Assembly: GCA_950022295.1 (NCBI GenBank)
Contig: OX465600.1
Coordinates: forward strand, 227,933,782-227,997,781
Origin: Bromus sterilis
Taxonomy: Eukaryota > Streptophyta > Magnoliopsida > Poales > Poaceae
Reading direction: 5' to 3'
Length of the DNA stretch: 64,000 bases
Part shown: positions 41,335 to 51,349 of the stretch, piece after piece
How positions within the stretch are numbered: the stretch's first letter is position 1
How the letters are laid out: the number at the start of each line of letters is the position of its first letter
Translations under genes and position numbers: made by a program
The notes under the pieces: model-generated
Databases searched by the model: none
What the model was told of the DNA's origin: nothing
The model's input: the letters and a program-made list of their open reading frames with translations, nothing else

Positions 41335-43545
41335 CTAGTTTACATCAGGTATGTATCTAACACCAATGGTCTCTCGGTGTTCTTCAAACTTGCCCTGTGG
41401 AAGAGGTTTAGTCATCGGGTCTGCTGCGTTCAGATCCGTATGTATCTTGTGAATCCTAGTGTGTCCATCCCTGACGTAGTCTCGCGTCACATGGAACTTT
41501 CGGAGGATGTGCTTGGCTGTAGAGTGAGTTCTTGGCTCCTTCGCGTTAGCAATGGCACCCGTGTTGTCGCAGTAGATTCCCACGGGGTCAGTGCAACTGG
41601 GAAAGACGTCAAGCTCGATCACGAACTTCTTCAGCCACAGCGCCTCGTTTGACGCTTCGCAAGCGGCAATATACTCTGACTCCATTGAAGATTGAGCGAC
41701 GACTGACTGTTTGCCGCTCCTCCAGCTAATCGCGCCACCGTTCAACATGAAGACATATCCCGTCTGGGATTTCGAGTCATCTAGGTCTGAGCCGAGGCTT
41801 GCGTCAACGTAACCCTTTACGGTGAGCTCCTCATCAACTCCTCCATAAACAAGAAAGAGATCCTTGGTTCTTCTCAAGTACTTAAGGATGTTCTTCACTG
41901 CTGTCCAATGGGCCATTCCCGGATTACTCTGGTAGCGATTAGTCATACTAATGGCCAGCGCTAAATCCGGTCTGGTACATAACATAGCATACATGAGAGA
42001 ACCTATGGCTGAGGCATAGGGCTTTGAGGACATCTCCTCTTTCTCTTTAGCTGTGGTCGGGCATTGATTCACGCTTAGTTTGACACCTTTTATGACTGGC
42101 AAGAGACCTCTCTTGGAGTCATCCATTTTGAACCTTTTCAAAATCTTGTCAATATAAGTATTCTGACTCAAGGCCAACCTTCGATTAGGTCTATCTCTAT
42201 AGATCTTAATCCCCAGTATGTACGCAGCTTCACCTAGGTCCTTCATAGAAAATTGTCCATTCAGATATTCCTTCACTTCCTCTAAGAATTTCTTATCGTT
42301 CCCTATTAGTAATATGTCATCCACATATAACACAAGGAATGCTACAGAGCTCCCACTCAGTTTCTTATAGACGCAGAACTCTTCGACGTTTTGGACAAAT
42401 CCAAAAGCTTTAATGACCTCATCAAATCGAAGATTCCAGCTCCGAGATGCTTGCTTCAACCCATAGATGGACCGTTGAAGCTTGCAAACCTTACCAGCAT
42501 TCCTTGGATCGACAAACCCCTCTGGTTGCATCATATACAACTCTTCCTCAATGTTGCCATTTAGGAATGCAGTTTTCACATCCATCTGCCATATCTCGTA
42601 ATCATGATATGCAGCTATTGCTAGTAGGATCCGAATAGACTTTATCATCGCTACAGGAGAGAATGTCTCCTCGTAGTCAACTCCTTGAATTTGTCGGAAA
42701 CCCTTCGCGACAAGTCGAGCTTTGTAGACAGATACGTTTCCGTCTGCGTCAGTCTTTTTCTTGAAAATCCATTTATTCTCGACGGCCTTGCGGTCCTCGG
42801 GAATATCCACCAAAGTCCATACTTTGTTGGTGTACATGGAGTCTATTTCGGATTTCATGGCTTCAAGCCATTTCTCGGACTCGGGTCCCTCCATTGCTTC
42901 TTTGTAACTCGTAGGTTCATCCGACTCAACAGCCGAGATTGTATTCACAAGCTGTCCGTAAAACTCAGTAGGTTGACGGACTCTTGATGACCTACGGGGC
43001 ATAAAAGGTTCCTCTTCATTCTCATCATGATCATCGTGAATGTCATGATCGTTATGAATGTCGTTCTGGCCATTCTCTTCAACTCCCACTGTGGAAGATG
43101 GTTCCAGAACAAATTCCGTAGCCATTTCATCCAATTGGAGTGACTGGTCAGTTACTTCATCGAGGTCTATTTTCCTCCCACTCAACTCTTTCGCGAGAAA
43201 CTCCTTCTCAAGAAAGTGTCCCGTCTTGGCAACAAACGTTTTGCTGTCAGACTTGTTGTAGAAGGTGTACCCACAAGTTTCCTTGGGATAGCCCACAAAG
43301 ATGCACTTATCCGCCTTGGATTCAAGTTGGTCAGGCTGTAGTTTCCTAACATAAGCCTCACAACCCCAAATCTTCAGGTGAGACAACTCAGGTTTAGTGC
43401 CATGCCATTCTTCAAATGGTGTTGTCTTTACGGATTTGGATGGTGCCCTATTAAGAATATGAATGGCGGTTTCTAATGCATACCCCCAGAATGACACAGG
43501 CAAATCAGTATGAGACATCATCGATCGTACACTATCCAATAGGGT
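41335..43545 (-). CDS. Copia integrase end, reverse transcriptase and RNase H
   Basis: A 734-codon open frame continuing the polyprotein after the stop at 43546-43548. Its first part is the end of the integrase core and its C-terminal region (to about residue 130), followed by an acidic His/Asp-rich linker (DIHNDHDIHDDHDENEEE near 160-180). RT begins near residue 225, with MDVKTAFLNG and the catalytic YVDDILL at 406-409. RNase H is at the end, with YVDASLGSDLDDSKS, SMESEYIA and DNTGAIANA. It closes at TAA 41335-41337, about 30 bases before the 3' LTR. The frame is intact, but it has no start of its own: it depends on read-through of the upstream TGA, so it is probably not expressed. Confidence 0.88.
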   Translation of the reverse strand, partial: TLLDSVRSMMSHTDLPVSFWGYALETAIHILNRAPSKSVKTTPFEEWHGTKPELSHLKIWGCEAYVRKLQPDQLESKADKCIFVGYPKETCGYTFYNKSDSKTFVAKTGHFLEKEFLAKELSGRKIDLDEVTDQSLQLDEMATEFVLEPSSTVGVEENGQNDIHNDHDIHDDHDENEEEPFMPRRSSRVRQPTEFYGQLVNTISAVESDEPTSYKEAMEGPESEKWLEAMKSEIDSMYTNKVWTLVDIPEDRKAVENKWIFKKKTDADGNVSVYKARLVAKGFRQIQGVDYEETFSPVAMIKSIRILLAIAAYHDYEIWQMDVKTAFLNGNIEEELYMMQPEGFVDPRNAGKVCKLQRSIYGLKQASRSWNLRFDEVIKAFGFVQNVEEFCVYKKLSGSSVAFLVLYVDDILLIGNDKKFLEEVKEYLNGQFSMKDLGEAAYILGIKIYRDRPNRRLALSQNTYIDKILKRFKMDDSKRGLLPVIKGVKLSVNQCPTTAKEKEEMSSKPYASAIGSLMYAMLCTRPDLALAISMTNRYQSNPGMAHWTAVKNILKYLRRTKDLFLVYGGVDEELTVKGYVDASLGSDLDDSKSQTGYVFMLNGGAISWRSGKQSVVAQSSMESEYIAACEASNEALWLKKFVIELDVFPSCTDPVGIYCDNTGAIANAKEPRTHSTAKHILRKFHVTRDYVRDGHTRIHKIHTDLNAADPMTKPLPQGKFEEHRETIGVRYIPDVN

Positions 43546-45366
43546 TCAATTACGTCGCTCAGCTACACCGTTTCTCTGAGGTGTGCCTGCCGGCGTAAGC
43601 TGTGGTACTATGCCACAAGACTTCAGATGATTGCCAAACTCGTGACTCAAATACTCGCCACCTCGATCCGATCGAAGGTGCTTGATTTTCCTTCCGAGTT
43701 GATTTTCGACCTCATTCTGAAATTCCTTGAACTTTTCAAAGGTTTCAGACTTGTGTTTCATCAAGTAAATATACCCATATCTACTCAAGTCATCAGTAAA
43801 GGTCACGAAGTAACGAAGATCATTGCGAGTGGGGATGTTCATGGGTCCACATACATCCGTGTGTATGATCCCCAATAAGACATCCGCACGCTCCATCACA
43901 CCATTGAATGGAGTCCTTGTCATTTTTCCCATGAGGCATTGTTCACATGTATCAAGGGATCCAAAATCCAATGAGTCAAGAAGTCCATCCTTATGGAGCT
44001 TCTCCATGCGTTTTACACCAATATGACCAAGTCGGCAATGCCACATCATCATGTGATCTTCATTATTCTTCAATCTTTTGGCCTCAATATTGTTAACGTG
44101 ACTCACGTCACCATCGAGATTAAGTATGAATAAACCATGCGACTCCGGTGCGTGAACATAAAACATATCATCCTTATAAATCGAACAACCAATTGTATCG
44201 GATTTAAAAGAATAGTGGTCTCGCTTCAAGCAAGAACCACTCACGATGTTCACACTCAACGCGGGTACATAGTAACATTTATTCAGAACTAAAACCAATC
44301 CCGAAGGGAGACTAAGATGCTTCGTGCCGACCGCCAAGACTTCAATCTGGCAGCCATTCCCCACGCGCATCGTCACTTCATCCTTGACCAAGCGTCTCCT
44401 ATTCCTTAGTCCCTGAATGGAATTAGAAATATGAGCGACAGATCCTGTATCAAATATCCAGGATGTGTTCCCAGCGCTTGTCAAGAGAAGATCAACAATA
44501 TGTATATCAAATATACCTTCGTCTCTCTTGGCGACCTTGCCAGCCTTCTTGTCCTTTAGGTACTTGGGACAGTTGCGCTTCCACTGACCTTCACCCTTGC
44601 AGTAGAAGCACTCCACTCCGAGTTTAGGCTTGGGTGCCTTGGGAGGAGCGGCAACTGACTTGCCATCCCTTCTGGGGCCACCTCTCCTGGCCTTCTCCCG
44701 TCTGCTTGACTTCTTGAAGTCAGTGGTCTTGTTGACCATGAAGACGGCGTGCTCCTTCTTGATTTCAACCTCAGCGCTCTTTAGCATGGCGAACAACTCA
44801 GAAGGGGTTTTGGTCATCCCCTGCATGTTGTAGTTCAGCACAAAGCCTTTGTAGCTAGGGGGAAGCGACTGCAACACCCTATCAACCGCAAGTTCATCTG
44901 GAATCTGACATTCCAGAGCATTCAAGCGCTGAACGTAGCCAGACATTTTGACCATGTGCTCACTCACGCTGCCGTGCTCATCCATCTTTGCTGAGAAGAA
45001 GGCTTCAGAAGCCTCGTACCGTTCAGCCCTGGCTTGAGGTGCGAAGACCGCCTTGAGGTCGGTGATAATCTCATATGCACCCATCCTCTCGAAACGTTTC
45101 TGCAGCTCAGCCTCCATGGAGTAGAGCATGCCACTCTGGACAAGGTTGTAATCATCAGTCTTGGAGAGATAGACATTCTTCTCGTCCTGACTGGCATCAT
45201 CTGCTGGTGCGTCACCTAACGCGTCCTCTAGTACGTATGCCATTTTGAGGGGAACGAGGAGAATCCTCAGGGTGCGGAACCAGTTGGTGAAGTTTGTCCC
45301 ATCTGTTTTTAGCTTATCTTTCTCTAGGAATGATCCTAAGTTGAACGAGGGGCGAGGTGCTGCCAT
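43546..45366 (-). CDS. Copia Gag-protease-integrase(N), downstream duplicate
   Basis: 606 codons, identical to the upstream copy except Arg for Gly at residue 431. Domains: Gag (about 1-240), a zinc knuckle at 253-266, protease with FDTGS at 305-309, the GAG-pre-integrase zinc site (His443, His448, Cys474, Cys477) and the integrase core with Asp504, Asp567 and Glu603. The TGA follows three residues after Glu603 and takes the place of an Arg codon by comparison with the frame beyond. In this copy the frame past the stop is the real continuation into RT. It is preceded by a duplicate leader, not an LTR, so it would not be the first frame on the element RNA. Confidence 0.88.
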   Translation of the reverse strand: MAAPRPSFNLGSFLEKDKLKTDGTNFTNWFRTLRILLVPLKMAYVLEDALGDAPADDASQDEKNVYLSKTDDYNLVQSGMLYSMEAELQKRFERMGAYEIITDLKAVFAPQARAERYEASEAFFSAKMDEHGSVSEHMVKMSGYVQRLNALECQIPDELAVDRVLQSLPPSYKGFVLNYNMQGMTKTPSELFAMLKSAEVEIKKEHAVFMVNKTTDFKKSSRREKARRGGPRRDGKSVAAPPKAPKPKLGVECFYCKGEGQWKRNCPKYLKDKKAGKVAKRDEGIFDIHIVDLLLTSAGNTSWIFDTGSVAHISNSIQGLRNRRRLVKDEVTMRVGNGCQIEVLAVGTKHLSLPSGLVLVLNKCYYVPALSVNIVSGSCLKRDHYSFKSDTIGCSIYKDDMFYVHAPESHGLFILNLDGDVSHVNNIEAKRLKNNEDHMMMWHCRLGHIGVKRMEKLHKDGLLDSLDFGSLDTCEQCLMGKMTRTPFNGVMERADVLLGIIHTDVCGPMNIPTRNDLRYFVTFTDDLSRYGYIYLMKHKSETFEKFKEFQNEVENQLGRKIKHLRSDRGGEYLSHEFGNHLKSCGIVPQLTPAGTPQRNGVAERRN

Positions 45367-46067
45367 CTACAAGGTTGGATTCACAACGATACATATTTAG
45401 ACTTTTGTTCATAATGTGGAGTTTCAATTTAATCTTAAAATTCTAGAAAGCTCCCACTTAGATAAACACCTCTCAATTTAACTAAGTGATTACACAATCC
45501 CAGCCCCCATACCTCCCCCGATATGTACGGCCCAGTATGCGAACCAGGTAGGCCTCTAAGCCAATCACATCAGCCATGTGATTCGTGCTCGACCTTTCGG
45601 TCTTCTGTGTTCCAGGCCCGCATCTACATACGTCAAGCCTGCCAATCGAACCTTGATGTTAGCTGTTCAGCAAGGCCATATCTGCATATGCCAGGCTCGC
45701 CGAACCCAACCTCATGCGAACTCCGTTGAATATGTAGGACAACTCCGGTATGTACAGAGCATCAAGCCATATGGGAGAACCTTCCAGGTGGTGCCCATCA
45801 AAAGGGAGAACACAATGTTGGTATTGTGAGAGATGGTCCTGTTTCATGCTACCGTCGATGTATCTAGCATACTAGCATAAAACAGGAAGTAAAACTTTAA
45901 ATCATACAACCTATGATCCCCCTTCATGCAAAGCAAAGTTAGAACGTCTTTCTACTTTAGCTTGTGCAAGTTTTACGTGGCTGCTAGGGGTTTCGAGAGA
46001 GAGAACCGATTTCTATCCTGCGAAAAACAAGCCACAACACCGTCTCTTATTCGTCTCTATTACACCC
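45367..46067 (-). other. Duplicated untranslated leader between the two Gag copies
   Basis: 701 bases of leader that belong upstream of gag and now lie inside the element. There is no primer site in it; the duplicated part stops before that region. Short plus-strand frames in it are shadows. Confidence 0.85.
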
Positions 46068-48628
46068 AGTATGAGACATCATCGATCGTACACTATCCAA
46101 TAGGGTTCAATTACGTCGCTCAGCTACACCGTTTCTCTGAGGTGTGCCTGCCGGCGTAAGCTGTGGTACTATGCCACAAGACTTCAGATGATTGCCAAAC
46201 TCGTGACTCAAATACTCGCCACCTCGATCCGATCGAAGGTGCTTGATTTTCCTTCCGAGTTGATTTTCGACCTCATTCTGAAATTCCTTGAACTTTTCAA
46301 AGGTTTCAGACTTGTGTTTCATCAAGTAAATATACCCATATCTACTCAAGTCATCAGTAAAGGTCACGAAGTAACGAAGATCATTGCGAGTGGGGATGTT
46401 CATGGGTCCACATACATCCGTGTGTATGATCCCCAATAAGACATCCGCACGCTCCATCACACCATTGAATGGAGTCCTTGTCATTTTTCCCATGAGGCAT
46501 TGTTCACATGTATCAAGGGATCCAAAATCCAATGAGTCAAGAAGTCCATCCTTATGGAGCTTCTCCATGCGTTTTACACCAATATGACCAAGTCGGCAAT
46601 GCCACATCATCATGTGATCTTCATTATTCTTCAATCCTTTGGCCTCAATATTGTTAACGTGACTCACGTCACCATCGAGATTAAGTATGAATAAACCATG
46701 CGACTCCGGTGCGTGAACATAAAACATATCATCCTTATAAATCGAACAACCAATTGTATCGGATTTAAAAGAATAGTGGTCTCGCTTCAAGCAAGAACCA
46801 CTCACGATGTTCACACTCAACGCGGGTACATAGTAACATTTATTCAGAACTAAAACCAATCCCGAAGGGAGACTAAGATGCTTCGTGCCGACCGCCAAGA
46901 CTTCAATCTGGCAGCCATTCCCCACGCGCATCGTCACTTCATCCTTGACCAAGCGTCTCCTATTCCTTAGTCCCTGAATGGAATTAGAAATATGAGCGAC
47001 AGATCCTGTATCAAATATCCAGGATGTGTTCCCAGCGCTTGTCAAGAGAAGATCAACAATATGTATATCAAATATACCTTCGTCTCTCTTGGCGACCTTG
47101 CCAGCCTTCTTGTCCTTTAGGTACTTGGGACAGTTGCGCTTCCACTGACCTTCACCCTTGCAGTAGAAGCACTCCACTCCGAGTTTAGGCTTGGGTGCCT
47201 TGGGAGGAGCGGCAACTGACTTGCCATCCCTCCTGGGGCCACCTCTCCTGGCCTTCTCCCGTCTGCTTGACTTCTTGAAGTCAGTGGTCTTGTTGACCAT
47301 GAAGACGGCGTGCTCCTTCTTGATTTCAACCTCAGCGCTCTTTAGCATGGCGAACAACTCAGAAGGGGTTTTGGTCATCCCCTGCATGTTGTAGTTCAGC
47401 ACAAAGCCTTTGTAGCTAGGGGGAAGCGACTGCAACACCCTATCAACCGCAAGTTCATCTGGAATCTGACATTCCAGAGCATTCAAGCGCTGAACGTAGC
47501 CAGACATTTTGACCATGTGCTCACTCACGCTGCCGTGCTCATCCATCTTTGCTGAGAAGAAGGCTTCAGAAGCCTCGTACCGTTCAGCCCTGGCTTGAGG
47601 TGCGAAGACCGCCTTGAGGTCGGTGATAATCTCATATGCACCCATCCTCTCGAAACGTTTCTGCAGCTCAGCCTCCATGGAGTAGAGCATGCCACTCTGG
47701 ACAAGGTTGTAATCATCAGTCTTGGAGAGATAGACATTCTTCTCGTCCTGACTGGCATCATCTGCTGGTGCGTCACCTAACGCGTCCTCTAGTACGTATG
47801 CCATTTTGAGGGGAACGAGGAGAATCCTCAGGGTGCGGAACCAGTTGGTGAAGTTTGTCCCATCTGTTTTTAGCTTATCTTTCTCTAGGAATGATCCTAA
47901 GTTGAACGAGGGGCGAGGTGCTGCCATCTACAAGGTTGGATTCACAACGATACATATTTAGACTTTTGTTCATAATGTGGAGTTTCAATTTAATCTTAAA
48001 ATTCTAGAAAGCTCCCACTTAGATAAACACCTCTCAATTTAACTAAGTGATTACACAATCCCAGCCCCCATACCTCCCCCGATATGTACGGCCCAGTATG
48101 CGAACCAGGTAGGCCTCTAAGCCAATCACATCAGCCATGTGACTCGTGCTCGACCTTTCGGTCTTCTGTGTTCCAGGCCCGCATCTACATACGTCAAGCC
48201 TGCCAATCGAACCTTGATGTTAGCTGTTCAGCAAGGCCATATCTGCATATGCCAGGCTCGCCGAACCCAACCTCATGCGAACTCCGTTGAATATGTAGGA
48301 CAACTCCGGTATGTACAGAGCATCAAGCCATATGGGAGAACCTTCCAGGTGGTGCCCATCAAAAGGGAGAACACAATGTTGGTATTGTGAGAGATGGTCC
48401 TGTTTCGTGCTACCGTCGATGTATCTAGCATACTAGCATAAAACAGGAAGTAAAACTTTAAATCATACAACCTATGATCCCCCTTCATGCAAAGCAAAGT
48501 TAGAACGTCTTTCTACTTTAGCTTGTGCAAGTTTTACGTGGCTGCTAGGGGTTTCGAGAGAGAGAACCGATTTCTATCCTGCGAAAAACAAGCCACAACA
48601 CCGTCTCTTATTCGTCTCTATTACACCC
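46068..48628 (-). repeat. Tandem duplication, copy 2 (2561 bp)
   Basis: Exact offset 2561 from copy 1. Its left junction joins leader sequence (ttacaccc) to integrase sequence (agtatgag), with at most one shared base (c). Its right edge continues into the unique leader part at 48629 (ctgtcagggcc). Confidence 0.95.
46107..47927 (-). CDS. Copia Gag-protease-integrase(N), promoter-proximal copy
   Basis: The first coding frame after the 5' LTR. It starts at ATG 47927 (MAAPRPSFNLGSF) after about 970 bases of leader. The zinc knuckle at 253-266 reads C-x2-C-x4-Q-x4-C: Gln263 (codon CAG) stands where the CCHC knuckle has His, so RNA binding by Gag is probably impaired. The protease (DTG 306-308) and integrase Asp504, Asp567 and Glu603 with 35 residues between the last two are present. 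The frame ends at TGA 46107-46109. Beyond the stop only a dozen integrase codons follow before the duplication junction turns into leader sequence, so this copy can never be read through into RT. Confidence 0.88.
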   Translation of the reverse strand: MAAPRPSFNLGSFLEKDKLKTDGTNFTNWFRTLRILLVPLKMAYVLEDALGDAPADDASQDEKNVYLSKTDDYNLVQSGMLYSMEAELQKRFERMGAYEIITDLKAVFAPQARAERYEASEAFFSAKMDEHGSVSEHMVKMSGYVQRLNALECQIPDELAVDRVLQSLPPSYKGFVLNYNMQGMTKTPSELFAMLKSAEVEIKKEHAVFMVNKTTDFKKSSRREKARRGGPRRDGKSVAAPPKAPKPKLGVECFYCKGEGQWKRNCPKYLKDKKAGKVAKRDEGIFDIHIVDLLLTSAGNTSWIFDTGSVAHISNSIQGLRNRRRLVKDEVTMRVGNGCQIEVLAVGTKHLSLPSGLVLVLNKCYYVPALSVNIVSGSCLKRDHYSFKSDTIGCSIYKDDMFYVHAPESHGLFILNLDGDVSHVNNIEAKGLKNNEDHMMMWHCRLGHIGVKRMEKLHKDGLLDSLDFGSLDTCEQCLMGKMTRTPFNGVMERADVLLGIIHTDVCGPMNIPTRNDLRYFVTFTDDLSRYGYIYLMKHKSETFEKFKEFQNEVENQLGRKIKHLRSDRGGEYLSHEFGNHLKSCGIVPQLTPAGTPQRNGVAERRN

Positions 48629-48884
48629 CTGTCAGGGCCCTCCGTTGCAAACATCTTCGCATCGCTAATGCAGAGAGACAGACACCCCCCCAGCCACTTT
48701 ATATGGTACAAGCCATATGTCAAGCGTGGAACCAGTCTCGCGTAAACGCGTAAGGTCGGTCGGGGGCCGCTTCATCAAACATTGCCGCAATGCTGAATGA
48801 GTACACGTGGGAGGGTAACGAATGAAGATTCGATGCCCACATCCTAGATGTGTTCTATCCGTACAATACATCTACGCATAGCTA
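47928..48884 (-). other. Copia leader between primer site and gag
   Basis: Non-coding. The part at 47928-48628 is repeated at 45367-46067; the part at 48629-48884 is unique within this element and aligns with the leader of the truncated Copia at 2671-2868 ('gccactttatatggtacaag'). Confidence 0.85.
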
Positions 48885-48896
48885 GCTCTGATACCA
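48885..48896 (-). other. Copia primer-binding site (initiator tRNA-Met)
   Basis: The minus strand reads TGGTATCAGAGC, one base inside the 5' LTR. This is the standard plant Copia site complementary to initiator methionine tRNA. Confidence 0.93.
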
Positions 48897-48897
48897 C

Positions 48898-50611
48898 TGT
48901 TGGGATACGGGGCAGAAAACACAAATTTTTCCACACCTACGGTACCCGAACCCAAGATCTATGCTATGGCGATGTAAAGTAACGGAGGGAATCGGTGTTC
49001 ATACCTTTGAAGACCGAAAGCGGGAAACGTTCTTACGAACGTGGTTGGCGTAGACTCAGAACTACGACCTCCCTGTCGTGTAGAAGACCACCACCGGCGA
49101 GAATGACTCCCGGTAAACCTCCAACGATGAAGCAGCACCACAGGTGTAATGCCTCGAAGAGATTATACACGTACGGCACAATCGATGTTCCTCCCGGGCT
49201 CCGAACCAGGCGAGCAGCGGAAAGAAGACGGCTACGGATCCCGACTCCGGCAGAGCGACGGCCTGCCTTATGGTGGAGAACTCCAATCCTGGTGCAGACT
49301 CCAAACAAGGGGAGTCCACTTCCAGAAATGGAGAAGGAAGAAGAAGGAGATCAATTGTTGTATGGAAAAAGGGGGGTCTACCCCTCTATATAAAGGCCAA
49401 GGGGGGGTGTGATCCCTCTTCCCTCCCCCATGTGGGACTAAACCTCCAAGGGGGGAGGGGTGCGCCGGCCTAGGGGGGGTTGGGCCCCACCCCTTGGCGC
49501 CAAGCCCAAGGGGGGGAATCCCCTCCTCCCCTAATGGGCCTCTAAGGCCCATATAGCCTTTTTTCCATTATTTTAATTATTTAATAAGTTTTAAATATTT
49601 AATTCAGATAATTAAATAATAAAACATTATTAAAACAATTAAACTTTATTTTGAACTATTCAAAATGTCCGGAAACCATTCCGTCCTCCTCCGGAACTAT
49701 TCCGGTGATTTCTCCTATTTCACCGATTGATCCCGTAACTGTCCTATGCATCGATTGCCCTTAAGTGTAACACCCTAACGGTCCGGGAAACAACAGACAT
49801 GGTCGAGACTCTTCTCATGGACCAATGACTAGTCAGTTGGACCTGGTTACAGTCCTTGACAGCCCCTGCGCTTCCATCGAATGTGCTTCGATCGCTTTTG
49901 GAAACCGTTAACGATACGACGTAATCCCTTTGTTCTGCGGTACCTTGTTTGTCCGAGGTTTGATCGTCGGTATCCCACATACCGTGTTCACATCTCGTTC
50001 ACGACAAACAACTTCTCTCGTCCATGATCATTGCATCTCTTTGTGACCTAGTCACGTCCTTGCAAGGGTTGATGCAATATCATCGAGTGGGCCCAGAGTA
50101 CCTGTCCTGTCACAAGGACTGACAAATCCCGCTTTGATCTATTAACATACTCATCAACCATCTATTTCGGAATACCCAAAGTGCTCCGTTATAGCCAGCA
50201 TATTTCAGTCAGGCGGTGGGATACAAATCAAAGTCTCCTCATAGATCGTGATTACGTATGATCATTACGGTCTAAGGACTAAGCCATACGTTACAAAGTC
50301 ATAGCAACGCTGAACTATGTGACTCGATCACATTGCATTACTTTAGGTGGGTGTCTGTCCATCACATCATTCCCCTAATGATATGACCTCATTGTCAATG
50401 GACTTAAGTGTCGCCATGATCAGGAAAGCTTGATCAATCAATTGCCCAATGAGATAGTTTACCCGAGTTAAACTACGGACCATGTTTTATACTACACCTG
50501 TATTAGTATTTCCAAGTAATACAGTTATAGCACAGTATAAAACGTATTATGAACAAAACGGATATGCGACAAATATCTTTATTAATTTGTCTCTAGGGCA
50601 CATATCCAACA
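48898..50611 (-). repeat. Copia 5' LTR (nested element)
   Basis: 1714 bases, TG..CA ends on the minus strand (TGTTGGATATGTGCCC to CGTATCCCAACA). It is next to the primer site and so is the promoter copy. Confidence 0.95.
49384..49396 (-). promoter_or_regulatory. TATA box of the Copia 5' LTR
   Basis: The minus strand reads CCTTTATATAGAG about 490 bases before the LTR end. The same box is present in the 3' LTR (about 40076-40088) and, as TATATAAGG, in the truncated relative near 3452. Confidence 0.65.
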
Positions 50612-51016
50612 GTCCGGGGTGTTGTAAGTCGGACGCTGAACAAACGCGGACGCTGCCGGTTGCTCAGCTCCCGACAGCTGTCGGCCGACTTCCCAGCCTC
50701 GGCTCCTTAGATCCTCCAAGACAGCTGGCTCATTCGGCCGCCGCTGACCCGCATGAGCTGCGTTGTACTCTCTTGTAATGGCTCCGAGCCTCCGCTCTTC
50801 CGCCAGCACGCGCTCCGCCTTGCTCGCCAGAGCCAGTCGGGCCATCTCGAGACTTGCGTGAATCTGCTCGGGGTCGGCTCCCATGTTCACGGGTGTGTAC
50901 AACACATCACGCAATGCACTAGGGCTGACTCCGTCCGAGGCATCAGCTGCCGCCCTGGCTCTCCTAGTCGCACTCGCAGCATCATGGTTACTCGACGCGT
51001 GCGTTCCCGCCATCAT
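50612..51016 (-). pseudogene. Gypsy gag N-terminal part, separated by the Copia insertion
   Basis: The frame opens with two Met codons (MMAGTHASSNHDAAS) at 51016, about 330 bases inside the 5' LTR, and reads into the Copia LTR at 50611. It is rich in Ala, Arg and Glu (helical, RLALASKAERVLAEERR). Its last Gypsy codons (YNTPD) meet the codons at 39589 on the far side of the Copia, with the shared CGGAC as the target duplication, so the insertion disrupted one open frame. Confidence 0.82.
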
Positions 51017-51330
51017 GACGGTGCGTGCGCACGTGTTTCCTCTCCGCCGGGAGCTGCCGTGCAGCCCCTGGTCGGGAGCGGATCCGTGACACTGGAGAAG
51101 ATGCGCACCTCCCTGGGATACGCCTCGGGGAAGCTGCCGATGAAGAGGCGATGGCTGCCAATTTGCAGCGAGACACCGGGCGGCAGGGGTGCGCCGACCC
51201 CAAACCGCTCAGTGTAGTCGACGACGAAGTCGATTGCCCCACGCCTAAAGATCAGGCCAAAGGCGTGGCTACCGCCTGACGCAGAGGAAAATCCCGTCCG
51301 GATCTGAACTCCAGTCGACGCCTTGGTCTG

Positions 51331-51347
51331 CCCCACGGTGGGCGCCA
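51331..51347 (-). other. Gypsy primer-binding site
   Basis: The minus strand reads TGGCGCCCACCGTGGGG two bases inside the 5' LTR. It starts with TGG as required for pairing with a tRNA CCA end. I cannot state the tRNA with certainty. Confidence 0.75.
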
Positions 51348-51349
51348 AC

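Larger units (their letters stand above)
43507..46067 (-). repeat. Tandem duplication, copy 1 (2561 bp)
   Basis: Runs from 'agtatgagacatcatcgatcg' in the integrase region to 'ttacaccc' in the leader. The next base begins copy 2 with the same sequence. Within the block I find four differences from copy 2: near 44069 (ctttt/ccttt), 44670 (ttctgg/tcctgg), 45584 (gatt/gact) and 45845 (catg/cgtg). Confidence 0.95.
39590..50611 (-). mobile_element. Complete Copia retrotransposon with an internal tandem duplication
   Basis: Both LTRs are present, 1714 bp each without indels, and the flanks carry a perfect target duplication GTCCG (39585-39589 and 50612-50616). I count 9 LTR differences. Order on the minus strand: 5' LTR (48898-50611), primer site, leader, Gag-protease-integrase frame (47927-46107), then a second leader and a second Gag-protease-integrase frame (45366-43546), then the rest of integrase, RT and RNase H (43539-41335), polypurine tract and 3' LTR. 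The total of 11,022 bp is 2561 bp longer than a single-copy layout would be. The LTR ends and primer site resemble BARE/Angela/WIS-type Triticeae Copia elements. It sits inside the gag of the Gypsy element. Confidence 0.95.

Noticed and set aside
50582..51016. ORF of 144 codons ending in a Cys/Trp-rich tail
   Set aside because: The tail is Copia LTR sequence read through; only the part to 50612 belongs to Gypsy gag.
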